Source: Anaerolineae bacterium
GTDB lineage: Bacteria > Chloroflexota > Anaerolineae > J036 > Brachytrichaceae
Assembly (NCBI GenBank): GCA_018500105.2
Contig: JAHBAL020000080.1
Coordinates: 1 to 32,778, forward strand
Length of the DNA stretch: 32,778 bases
Reading direction: 5' to 3'
Part shown: one piece after another, positions 18,411-26,659 of the stretch
How positions within the stretch are numbered: position 1 is the stretch's first letter
Layout: the number at the start of each line of letters is the position of its first letter
Program-made: the position numbers and the translations under genes
The notes under the pieces: generated by a model
Told to the model about the DNA's origin: nothing
The model's database searches: none
The model's input: the letters and a program-made list of their open reading frames with translations, nothing else

Positions 18411-18449
18411 GGATGAAGGATGAAGGATGAAGGATGAATTAATTCATCC
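18411..18449. repeat. Four tandem GGATGAA heptamers ending in an 18-bp palindrome
   Basis: GGATGAA at 18411, 18418, 18425 and 18432; GGATGAATTAATTCATCC (18432-18449) is a perfect palindrome overlapping the fni stop. Confidence 0.85.
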
Positions 18450-19490
18450 TGTCAAAAGTTCGGTGGTTTGTAATTTTTGAATGTTGTCGGCGGCGACACA
18501 AAGCATGGCGACGCGCAATTGGCCCAAAATGACACGCATTTCTTCACACACGGCGTCGGCGGATTGGGTGGCCGCCAGCAAAAGCGGTCGTGCGAGGCCA
18601 AACAGCGTGGCCCCCAAAGCCAAACATTTTGCGCCGTCCACGCCATTTTTTAGCCCGCCGCTGGCAAAAACGGGCAAATGGGGCGCAGCCTCACGGCAAT
18701 AGCGAATCGAATGGGCGGTGGGGATGCCCCAATCGGCAAACGCCTCGGCGATGCGGCGCTGGACGCTGGTTTGAGCGCGATACATCTCGACTTGGCTCCA
18801 CGATGTGCCGCCCGCGCCGGCCACATCAATGGCGGCCACGCCGGCGTTTGCCAAATCGCGGGCGGCCTGCCGCGAAATACCCGCGCCGACCTCTTTGGCG
18901 ATGATGGGCACAGGCAACGCTCGCGCCAATGCCGCAATTTTGCCCAGCAAACCGGCCCAATTGACATCGCCTTCTGGTTGCACCGCCTCTTGTAATGGAT
19001 TGAGGTGCAAAATGAGCGCGTCTGCCGCCACCATCTCTACCAAACGCCGACAATCGTCGTTCGAGAAGCCATAATTAAGCTGCACCGCGCCAACATTGGC
19101 AAACAGCATAATATCGGGCGCGACATCGCGCACATTAAATGTGTTAATAATTTCGGGGTGGGCAATGGCGGCCCGCATCGAGCCAAGCCCCATTGCAAGG
19201 CCAAGTTGCTGGGCCGCAATGGCGAGATTGCGGTTGATGTTGGCTGCCTGCGCCGTGCCGCCAGTCATGGATGAGACGAACAGCGGCGCATTGAGCCGTT
19301 TGCCAAAGAGCGCCACCGATAGATCAATGGCGTGCATATCAATTTCGGGCACAGCCTGATGCACAAATCGCACCCGTTCTAGCCCGCTGCTCACACGTGA
19401 CGCCACGTCTTCTTCGAGGTTGATGCGAATATGATCGGCCTTGCGCTGCGTTAAAATGGTCTCAGACACGAGGCAATATTGTAAGCACAA
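18444..19490 (-). CDS. fni: Type 2 isopentenyl-diphosphate Delta-isomerase
   Basis: [99 protein letters not shown] at 19469 ([10 protein letters not shown]) is a likely alternative start. Confidence 0.93.
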   Translation of the reverse strand: MCLQYCLVSETILTQRKADHIRINLEEDVASRVSSGLERVRFVHQAVPEIDMHAIDLSVALFGKRLNAPLFVSSMTGGTAQAANINRNLAIAAQQLGLAMGLGSMRAAIAHPEIINTFNVRDVAPDIMLFANVGAVQLNYGFSNDDCRRLVEMVAADALILHLNPLQEAVQPEGDVNWAGLLGKIAALARALPVPIIAKEVGAGISRQAARDLANAGVAAIDVAGAGGTSWSQVEMYRAQTSVQRRIAEAFADWGIPTAHSIRYCREAAPHLPVFASGGLKNGVDGAKCLALGATLFGLARPLLLAATQSADAVCEEMRVILGQLRVAMLCVAADNIQKLQTTELLTG

Positions 19491-19550
19491 TTGTGATAGT
19501 GGGGTGAATCTCGTTGCAATAATTGCTGGTGAGTTCGACTATTAATTAAC

Positions 19551-19604
19551 GAATCAACCAACCAATCAACCAGTTGATTAGTTGATCGGTTGATTGGTTG
19601 ATTC
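19551..19604. repeat. Octamer array forming an inverted repeat
   Basis: GAATCAACCAACCAATCAACCAGTTGATTAGTTGATCGGTTGATTGGTTGATTC; four GTTGATnn octamers (19573-19604) opposite a complementary CAACCAATC-rich left arm. Confidence 0.85.
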
Positions 19605-19729
19605 AGGCGTCAGATGCTTGGCCTTTAGTCGGGCGCTCTATGGCTTAATATCTGCTAAACTAGCATTGTTTGGCAGAATAGCGTAAAAATAATATTCTGA
19701 AATTAATTTTTTGAAGGACAAAAAATCGA

Positions 19730-21076
19730 ATGAGAAACATTGTCGTTGTTGGGGTGGGCTATGTTGGCCTGCCCATGGCCGCCGGATTTGCTGATTTCGG
19801 CAATTACGTCACCTGCGTTGACGTGAACGAAGATAAGGTTGAAGGGTTGAAAAAAGGGGTCATGCCGATCTATGAACCCGGCTTAGAAGAATTGATTCGC
19901 CGCAATGTGACCGCGGGTCGGCTTGTTTTTACAACCTCGTATGAGCATGCCCTCAATAACAAAGATACGCCCGCTGAGTATGTGTTTATTGCCGTCGGCA
20001 CACCCGAAGGCGTAGATGGCGAAGCCGATTTGCGTTATGTGCGGGCGGTGGCCGAAACCATCGCCGTGACGATGGATCACCCGCTGATTATCATCAACAA
20101 AAGCACCGTGCCCGTCGGCACAGGCGATTGGGTGTCAGACATTGTGCGCAATAAGCAACCCAAGCCGATTCAATTTAGCGTGGTGAGCAACCCCGAATTT
20201 TTGCGCGAAGGCGCAGCCGTGACCGACTTTATGTATCCCGATCGCGTGGTATTGGGGTCAATGGACGAAAATGCTGCTCAAAAAGTGGCGCAATTATATT
20301 TGCCGCTCCGCGCCCCGCTCATCATCACCGATTTGCGCACCGCCGAGATGATCAAATATGCCAGCAACGCCTTCTTGGCGACCAAAATTTCGTTCATCAA
20401 CGAAATCGCCAATATTTGCGAAGCGTTGGGGGCCGATGTCAAAGAAGTGGCGGCGGGTATGGGATATGACAAACGCATTGGCCGCGCCTTCCTCGACGCT
20501 GGTTTGGGGTATGGCGGTTCGTGCTTCCCGAAAGATGTGAAGGCGTTGTCGCATATGGCGAATATTCAAGGCAAGCACCCGCAATTGCTCGAGGCTGTAA
20601 TGCAAATTAACGCCGATGCGCGGCGCAGTATTGTGTCAAAAGTGCGCGATTTGGTGTGTGCCGATGACAAGCGCACCGGCGGCAGGCTCAATCGCTTGGA
20701 AGGCAAGACGATTGGGGTGCTGGGGTTGGCGTTTAAGGCCAATACCGACGATATGCGCGAAAGCCAACCCGTAGATATCATTCGCATGTTGCAGGCCGAT
20801 GGCGCGACGATCAAGGCGTATGATCCGGTGGCGATGGAAAACGCCCATCGTTTGCTCAAGAATGTCACCCTTTGCGAAGATTCGTATCATTTGGCCGACG
20901 GTTGTGATGCGATTGTGATTGGCACTGAGTGGAATGAGTTTAAGAATCTCGATTTGGCGAAATTGAAAAAGGCAATGAACAGCCCGATTATTGTGGATGG
21001 CCGCAATTTATATGACCCCGCCAAGATGCGCGAATTAGGTTTCATCTATCGCGGTGTCGGGCGCGGTTATCTTTAA
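19730..21076 (+). CDS. ugd: UDP-glucose 6-dehydrogenase (UDP-glucose/GDP-mannose dehydrogenase family)
   Basis: [102 protein letters not shown]. Confidence 0.94.
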   Translation: MRNIVVVGVGYVGLPMAAGFADFGNYVTCVDVNEDKVEGLKKGVMPIYEPGLEELIRRNVTAGRLVFTTSYEHALNNKDTPAEYVFIAVGTPEGVDGEADLRYVRAVAETIAVTMDHPLIIINKSTVPVGTGDWVSDIVRNKQPKPIQFSVVSNPEFLREGAAVTDFMYPDRVVLGSMDENAAQKVAQLYLPLRAPLIITDLRTAEMIKYASNAFLATKISFINEIANICEALGADVKEVAAGMGYDKRIGRAFLDAGLGYGGSCFPKDVKALSHMANIQGKHPQLLEAVMQINADARRSIVSKVRDLVCADDKRTGGRLNRLEGKTIGVLGLAFKANTDDMRESQPVDIIRMLQADGATIKAYDPVAMENAHRLLKNVTLCEDSYHLADGCDAIVIGTEWNEFKNLDLAKLKKAMNSPIIVDGRNLYDPAKMRELGFIYRGVGRGYL

Positions 21077-21089
21077 GAAATAACAAAAA

Positions 21090-21167
21090 TGTAGAGACGG
21101 GTCGGTGACCCGTCTTTTCGCTGTGACGGTATGACAACATGAGACGGGCCACCGGCCCGTCTCTACA
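21090..21167. repeat. Nested inverted repeat (two hairpins inside a larger palindrome), likely bidirectional terminator/REP-like
   Basis: TGTAGAGACGGG ... CCCGTCTCTACA outer arms; inner GACGGGTC-GGT-GACCCGTC and GACGGGCC-ACC-GGCCCGTC; sits between convergent genes. Confidence 0.85.
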
Positions 21168-21201
21168 CATCAATTCGGTGTTGAAGATACCGCTTCGACT
21201 T

Positions 21202-22935
21202 TTATTTGACGGTGACGCGCTCAAGGTTGCCGCTGATTGTGCCCAATGAGGCGAAAACCCAAGCCTCATCCGCGCCATCGTAGCGAATTTGAACCCATGT
21301 GCTGTCGCTGTTACGCCCAATAATTTCGTAATTGCGGTTGCCGTAGGCCACGCCAACGACATTATTACCCGTGCCGGGGCCGCTGCGCACATTGGCGGCG
21401 GCAATGCGAATGGAGATGGAGGGCGTGCCGCTTGTGTTGGCGCTGCTTGGCGGGCTGTCAGAAGCTGGTTTGGGTGGGCGCGGAATTGGCTCGTTGTAGG
21501 TTGTGCCGAGCGCTTCGAATATCCAACCATAGCCGCCGCTGGGCAATGACACATACACCCAGCCGTTGCTGCGTGTGCCAATTTGGAAACGGTCGCCACT
21601 GCTGGCGCGACCAATAATCAAGCCGCTGGTGTTAGGGGCGTTGCGAATATTGACATTGGGCGCGGTGACGGTGAATAGGCCATTCACCGCCGACACGGCA
21701 GGCGGTGGGCTAGCGGGTTGTGGCGCTGCCGAGGCGGCAGGGGTTGGCGCGGGTGCAGGCGTTGGTGCGGGCGCTGGCGTGGGGACGCTGGCCGACAAAC
21801 TGGGCAAACTGCCATACACCACCGCGTGCAAGGTCGCCAAAGTCATCACCATGCGCACGTCCATGCCTTCTTCGCTTAGGTGAAATTGCGGTGCGACTTC
21901 GTTTGCCAAGCCATTGTTGGGCAGATCGCGGGTGGCGAGGTGCAAGTCAATCACCGGCAAGCCATATTCATTGCCCAAACGCCGCACGACATTGTTGATG
22001 TATTCTTGCGGCGCGCCCCCCTGCCGATATTCCAATTCGTCGGCTTTGGTCATGAGCAATGGCAACACACCTTGGCTGAGCGCATAATCTAAGATGCGGC
22101 GATATTCGCCCTCAAATTCGCGCCAACGGTGTTGGTCGCCTGTGCCAAGCGAGACCACCAAAATGCTGGCACGTGAGGTTTTTAGCTCGCAGGCCAATGG
22201 GCCATCGCCCCCACATTTGCTGGGGTCGGCCCACGACGGATCGAAGGCGGTTGCAGCGTTAAAGCTGCCCGATGTCGCCATGCTGCCTCGGCTAAATGAG
22301 CCAGCGAAACGCTGATAAACGCCGACCAACCCCGGATAGGTGTTGACGCTGAATCCGCCGCTGGCGGCTCGACCTAAATACACATTGGGTTCAGAATTGC
22401 AGTCGCCGATGACGGTGACGACGCTGGCATTGCGGCCATAACTGGCGGCGTTGGCGTAAATTTGGCGGGCGCGGGCGCTGATGCTGGGAATGCCACGCGG
22501 GGGCGTGCGCACGACCGATGTTTGCGCAGTTACCACATTGTCGGTGATGGGCAGTGCATCGAGGCTGCCACGCCAACGCACATCTTGCGCATATACCCAA
22601 ATCTTGCTGTTGCCTTCGCGCACCAGCAAAAAGCCATGTCGGCTGTCTTTGCCAATGGCGTAAAAGCATTGGAATTTGATCAGGCGCGTGACCACTGGCG
22701 CATCCCAACCGGGTGCGCCGCGTGCCAGCGTGCTATCAACATCCACCATCACTTGGGCGGTTTCGTTGCCAAGCGGGGGGCAATTGTCCATTGGCAGGGC
22801 CAACGGGGCTGCCATCAGCGGGGTTGCGGGACCTTGTGCGATGACGGTGCTGAGGAAGGCAAGGCTTAGGATTAATCTCACTTGCTTGGTGATCTGTGAG
22901 ATTAAGGTTTGGAAGGGTTTTATACTTCGATTCAT
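21202..22935 (-). CDS. Exported SGNH/GDSL-hydrolase-like protein with two C-terminal SH3b domains
   Basis: N-terminal signal-like segment (MNRSIKPFQTLISQITKQVRLILSLAFLSTVIAQG); SVVTVIGDCNSEPNVYLG block I-like; ILVVSLGTGD; PQFHLSEEGMDV; Pro-rich linker; two SH3b repeats (NVNIRNAPNTSG..., AANVRSGPGTGN...). Start trimmed from 23418. Confidence 0.75.
   Translation of the reverse strand: MNRSIKPFQTLISQITKQVRLILSLAFLSTVIAQGPATPLMAAPLALPMDNCPPLGNETAQVMVDVDSTLARGAPGWDAPVVTRLIKFQCFYAIGKDSRHGFLLVREGNSKIWVYAQDVRWRGSLDALPITDNVVTAQTSVVRTPPRGIPSISARARQIYANAASYGRNASVVTVIGDCNSEPNVYLGRAASGGFSVNTYPGLVGVYQRFAGSFSRGSMATSGSFNAATAFDPSWADPSKCGGDGPLACELKTSRASILVVSLGTGDQHRWREFEGEYRRILDYALSQGVLPLLMTKADELEYRQGGAPQEYINNVVRRLGNEYGLPVIDLHLATRDLPNNGLANEVAPQFHLSEEGMDVRMVMTLATLHAVVYGSLPSLSASVPTPAPAPTPAPAPTPAASAAPQPASPPPAVSAVNGLFTVTAPNVNIRNAPNTSGLIIGRASSGDRFQIGTRSNGWVYVSLPSGGYGWIFEALGTTYNEPIPRPPKPASDSPPSSANTSGTPSISIRIAAANVRSGPGTGNNVVGVAYGNRNYEIIGRNSDSTWVQIRYDGADEAWVFASLGTISGNLERVTVK
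22872..22905. promoter_or_regulatory. Perfect 10-bp inverted repeat near divergent start codons (candidate operator)
   Basis: TTAATCTCAC (22872-22881) and GTGAGATTAA (22896-22905) separated by 14 nt. Confidence 0.5.
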
Positions 22936-23590
22936 GCGAATTCTCTGTGTAAAGATTTTAATACTTTTAACTTTGGTTGGTTGCAGTTCTGCGCCAACGC
23001 CGATTGCACCAGCGGTGCAACTGACGACCGCCCCAACCGTAGCGCCACCGCCAAGCGTTGCGCCAACCGCAGCGCCATTGCCCACCGCCACCGCTGCTGC
23101 AAAGCCAACGAGTGCGCCGCCGCCGACAGCGGTAGCAACCGCAGCGGCAACGGCGACCACAGCCACCCAGACATCGGCAGCCACTGCCACCGTAGCCGCG
23201 CCCGCCGCAACAAAACCCAGCGCCGGGGGCGAGTTTGCGCCCAAGGTGCGATCAATTTGGAATACGGTGAATGGCTCGAATACGACCAGCGGCACATGCG
23301 CGGGCGGGGCCATTTTGCCGGTGTATGGCTTGGTCGAGATCACCCCGCAAGGCGGCGACACCTTGATTTGGAAGAGCCAAGAGCCACAACCGTATACGTT
23401 TAAAAAGCTAGCCGCCAATCAATACCAATTTAAAGGCCCCAGTGGCTTGGGATTGGGCGAGCAGACGATGACGGTGACGTTTGTAAATGAGAAATCGTTG
23501 CGTATGGTGCATCTGCTTGTGCCCACCAAAGACCCCAGCTGCACCCACACCTTCAACTATACCGGCGAGTATCGTTGGGATCGGCCTTAG
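22934..23590 (+). CDS. Putative lipoprotein with Pro/Thr/Ala-rich linker
   Basis: MRILCVKILILLTLVGCSSAPTP: signal peptide with lipobox LVGC, then a low-complexity PTA linker and C-terminal domain; start trimmed from 22676. Confidence 0.72.
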   Translation: MRILCVKILILLTLVGCSSAPTPIAPAVQLTTAPTVAPPPSVAPTAAPLPTATAAAKPTSAPPPTAVATAAATATTATQTSAATATVAAPAATKPSAGGEFAPKVRSIWNTVNGSNTTSGTCAGGAILPVYGLVEITPQGGDTLIWKSQEPQPYTFKKLAANQYQFKGPSGLGLGEQTMTVTFVNEKSLRMVHLLVPTKDPSCTHTFNYTGEYRWDRP

Positions 23591-23624
23591 ACCACTATCG
23601 GCTATCCACTATCCACCGACTTTT

Positions 23625-25163
23625 ATGCTCTTTAACTCGCTGGCGTTTTTTGCCTTTTTTCCCATCGTCACGGCAATCTATTTTGCATTGGGCACGGCGC
23701 AGCGTGCCTTGGGGCAACGATTGTGGGGGCAATGGCTGTGGCTGCTTGCCGCCAGCATTTACTTTTATCTGGCCGGTCCAATCCCGATTTACATCCTGAT
23801 CTTGGTCATCACCATTGCGGTAGATTATGCGGCGGGATTGCTTATTGCCCATGCGCAAGGCACGGCGCGGCGCATATGGCTGATCTTAAGCGTCATTGTC
23901 AATATTGGCGCATTGATGTTATTCAAGTATGTGCATTTTTTTACCGATCAGCTCGGCTTGTCGCCGCTGCTGCGTGATTGGCTATTGACGGGGTTGAACG
24001 CCACCAACAGCATCGTTTACACATGGCTCGGCCTGCCCAGCCAGCTATTTACCGAGCTATTATTGCCCGTTGGCCTGTCTTTTCACACCTTTCAGTCGCT
24101 GTCTTACACCTTCGAGGTGTATTATCAGCGGCAGCCCGCCGAGCGCAATTTTGGTATTTTTGCGCTTTATGTCATGTTTTACCCGCAACTGGTGGCCGGG
24201 CCAATCGAGCGCCCGCAAAATTTGCTCGAACAATTTCGCACCCCGCACGCCTTCGACTACGCCCGCGTGACCGATGGCCTGCGCTTGATGGCATGGGGTT
24301 TGTTCAAGAAAATGGTCATCGCCGACCGCTTGGCGACTCTCGTCAACCCAGTTTACAACCATCCCACCCAATACCAAGGCATTCCCTTGGTGCTCGCCAC
24401 CTTCTTTTTTACGTGGCAAATTTATTGCGACTTTTCGGGCTATAGCGATATCGCCATCGGTTCGGCCAAGGTGATGGGCTTTAAACTCATGGATAACTTT
24501 CGCGCCCCATATTTGGCCAGCTCCATCTCCGAGTTTTGGTCGCGTTGGCATATTTCACTTTCGACATGGTTCCGCGACTATCTTTACATTCCGTTGGGCG
24601 GCAATCGCGTGGCGTGGTGGCGTTGGCAACTCAATTTGCTCATCGTGTTTTTGGTGAGCGGTTTTTGGCATGGCGCAAATTGGACCTTTATCGTATGGGG
24701 CGGCTTGCATGGCGTGTATTCCATTGGCGAAATTTGGCTGCGGCGCTGGCGCATGCAGCGCTGGCGCGGTGGCAATGGTCGTGCCGCCTATGCTCGCAGC
24801 GTCATCAGTTGGGCTGTCACCTTTGTGTTGGTGGCGTTGGCGTGGGTGTTTTTTCGCGCCAACAATGTCGCCGATGGCATTTACATCATTCAGCACCTGT
24901 TTGTCGGCTGGAGCAACATTTTGACCAGCGCTGGACGCACCGCCATTTGGAACGGTATCGGGCAGCCGAGCGAGTTGCTCGCCGCCTTTGCGCTGATCGC
25001 GTTTTTGTGGCTGATCGAGGCTGCGCATCCGCGCGTGCGCTGGGGTGAATGGCTCAAACGCCAGCCGACATGGCTGCGCTGGGGCGTGTATTACGCCGCC
25101 GTGTTTAGCCTGCTCTTGCTTGGCCGCATCGGGGCCGAGCAATTCATCTATTTTCAGTTTTGA
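23625..25163 (+). CDS. MBOAT family O-acyltransferase (AlgI-like)
   Basis: MLFNSLAFFAFFPIVTAIYF; LLPVGLSFHTFQSLSYTFEVYY; FYPQLVAGPIERP; DFSGYSDIAIGSAKVMGFKLMDNFRAPYLASSISEFWSRWHISLSTWFRDYLYIPLGGNR; VSGFWHGANWTFIVWGGLHG. Confidence 0.95.
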   Translation: MLFNSLAFFAFFPIVTAIYFALGTAQRALGQRLWGQWLWLLAASIYFYLAGPIPIYILILVITIAVDYAAGLLIAHAQGTARRIWLILSVIVNIGALMLFKYVHFFTDQLGLSPLLRDWLLTGLNATNSIVYTWLGLPSQLFTELLLPVGLSFHTFQSLSYTFEVYYQRQPAERNFGIFALYVMFYPQLVAGPIERPQNLLEQFRTPHAFDYARVTDGLRLMAWGLFKKMVIADRLATLVNPVYNHPTQYQGIPLVLATFFFTWQIYCDFSGYSDIAIGSAKVMGFKLMDNFRAPYLASSISEFWSRWHISLSTWFRDYLYIPLGGNRVAWWRWQLNLLIVFLVSGFWHGANWTFIVWGGLHGVYSIGEIWLRRWRMQRWRGGNGRAAYARSVISWAVTFVLVALAWVFFRANNVADGIYIIQHLFVGWSNILTSAGRTAIWNGIGQPSELLAAFALIAFLWLIEAAHPRVRWGEWLKRQPTWLRWGVYYAAVFSLLLLGRIGAEQFIYFQF

Positions 25164-25189
25164 GTTTTTGGTCACACCTGAAGCACCAT

Positions 25190-25222
25190 AAAAATCGGGT
25201 TTCTGAAAGAAACCCGATTTTT
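25190..25222 (+). terminator. Rho-independent terminator
   Basis: AAAAATCGGGTTTCT-gaa-AGAAACCCGATTTTT, perfect 15-bp stem ending in a T-tract, 27 nt after the MBOAT stop. Confidence 0.85.
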
Positions 25223-25228
25223 AATTTC

Positions 25229-25257
25229 GATAATCTGTCATCTGATGACAGATTATC
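25229..25257. promoter_or_regulatory. 29-bp near-perfect palindrome upstream of AAA_14 gene (candidate operator)
   Basis: GATAATCTGTCATC-t-GATGACAGATTATC; ends 23 nt before ATG 25281. Confidence 0.55.
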
Positions 25258-25280
25258 GGTAGCTGTGCTAAACTAAGCCT

Positions 25281-26528
25281 ATGTATCATCCTCGATTTTT
25301 GACTCAACGGCTGCAACATTTGCTGACACTCAGCCCAGTAGTGGTGCTGCAAGGGGCACGACAAACCGGCAAAAGTACGCTGGTGCAACACATCGCCAAA
25401 TCGAGCGGGCGAATGCGTTATCGCAGCATGGATGACTTGACGGTTTTTGCGGCTGCTCAACAAGACCCGCAAGGCTTTGTGGCTTCGCATCAGGATGTAG
25501 ACACGCTGATTTTGGACGAAATTCAACGCGCCCAACAGCTTTTGTTGCCGATCAAAGTCGAGGTGGATCGAGATCGGCGGGCGGGGCGCTTTTTATTGAC
25601 CGGCTCTGCGCACACCATGATTTTGCCCCGCATTGCCGATTCGCTGGCCGGGCGCTTGCGCTTGTTGACATTGTGGGGGTTATCGCAAGATGAATTGCAA
25701 GGCACGCCCTCACACTTTCTGCAAGAGGCTTTTTCCGAGACGTTTGCTCAGCACGACGCCCCCAATTTGCAACGGGCCGATATTGTGCGCCGAATTACAC
25801 GCGGGGGCTACCCCGAAATGACCACGCTCGCCCATACTCAAGATCGCGCCGATTGGGTGAATGCTTATATCACTGCGCTTTTGCAACGTGATGTGCGCGA
25901 TTTGGCGCAGGTGGAAGGGCTGAGCCAATTTCCACGCTTGTTGTCGCTGATCGCCACGCGCTCATCCGGTTTGCTCAACACCGCCGATTTGTCGCGCAGT
26001 TTGGGTTTGTCGAATGCAACCTTGCGCCGCTATTTGACCTTGCTCGAAGCGACATTTTTGCTGATGACGCTGCCAGCCTATTTCAATAATTTGGGCAAAC
26101 GCATCATCAAAATGCCCAAAATATATGTGTGCGATACCGGCATTTTGTGCGGGTTGCTGGGGCTAGATGAACAACGGCTGTTGCATGAGCCAACATTATT
26201 GGGTGCGCCGCTCGAAACCTTTGTCGTGACCGAGCTTTTGAAAATGAGCGAATGGAGTCAGATGCCTTTGCTCAAGCTGTATCATTTTCAAAATCACGAT
26301 AACCGTGAGGTGGATGTCGTGCTGGAGCGGGCCGACGGCAAGATCGTCGGTATCGAGGTCAAAGCCGCCGCCTCGGCGAGCGCCGCCGATTTTAAGGGGC
26401 TGCACGCCCTCGCCGAGGCGGCTGGTGACCGCTTTATACGTGGGCTTGTGCTATATCTCGGCCCAACCCAAGCGCAATTTGCCCCCAATTTGTGGGCTGT
26501 GCCTTTGTCGCGGTTGTGGGGAAATTAG
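25281..26528 (+). CDS. ATP-binding protein, AAA_14 / DUF4143 family
   Basis: VVVLQGARQTGKSTLVQHIA; LILDEIQRAQQLLLPIKVEVDRDRRAGRFLLTGSAHTM; C-terminal REVDVVLERADGKIVGIEVKA nuclease-like motif. Confidence 0.93.
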   Translation: MYHPRFLTQRLQHLLTLSPVVVLQGARQTGKSTLVQHIAKSSGRMRYRSMDDLTVFAAAQQDPQGFVASHQDVDTLILDEIQRAQQLLLPIKVEVDRDRRAGRFLLTGSAHTMILPRIADSLAGRLRLLTLWGLSQDELQGTPSHFLQEAFSETFAQHDAPNLQRADIVRRITRGGYPEMTTLAHTQDRADWVNAYITALLQRDVRDLAQVEGLSQFPRLLSLIATRSSGLLNTADLSRSLGLSNATLRRYLTLLEATFLLMTLPAYFNNLGKRIIKMPKIYVCDTGILCGLLGLDEQRLLHEPTLLGAPLETFVVTELLKMSEWSQMPLLKLYHFQNHDNREVDVVLERADGKIVGIEVKAAASASAADFKGLHALAEAAGDRFIRGLVLYLGPTQAQFAPNLWAVPLSRLWGN

Positions 26529-26659
26529 GGGTTTGGGATTAAGGAATTGGAAGGGGCATCGTTTATACCCACATCCAAAGCAAGGGTGGCTGTGATCGGG
26601 TGTTCTAAACTTTAGTCTGATACACCTTCTTAGCGAAGCGCCGACTGTATAATTTTGTC

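Noticed and set aside
22676-22933. N-terminal extension of the lipoprotein ORF
   Set aside because: Overlaps the SGNH-like coding region antisense; a proper signal peptide with lipobox begins at 22934.
22936-23418. N-terminal extension of the 738-aa minus-strand ORF (21202-23418)
   Set aside because: Ala/Val/Gly-rich antisense of the lipoprotein's PTA linker; the signal-like segment starts at ATG 22935, so the extension is probably spurious.
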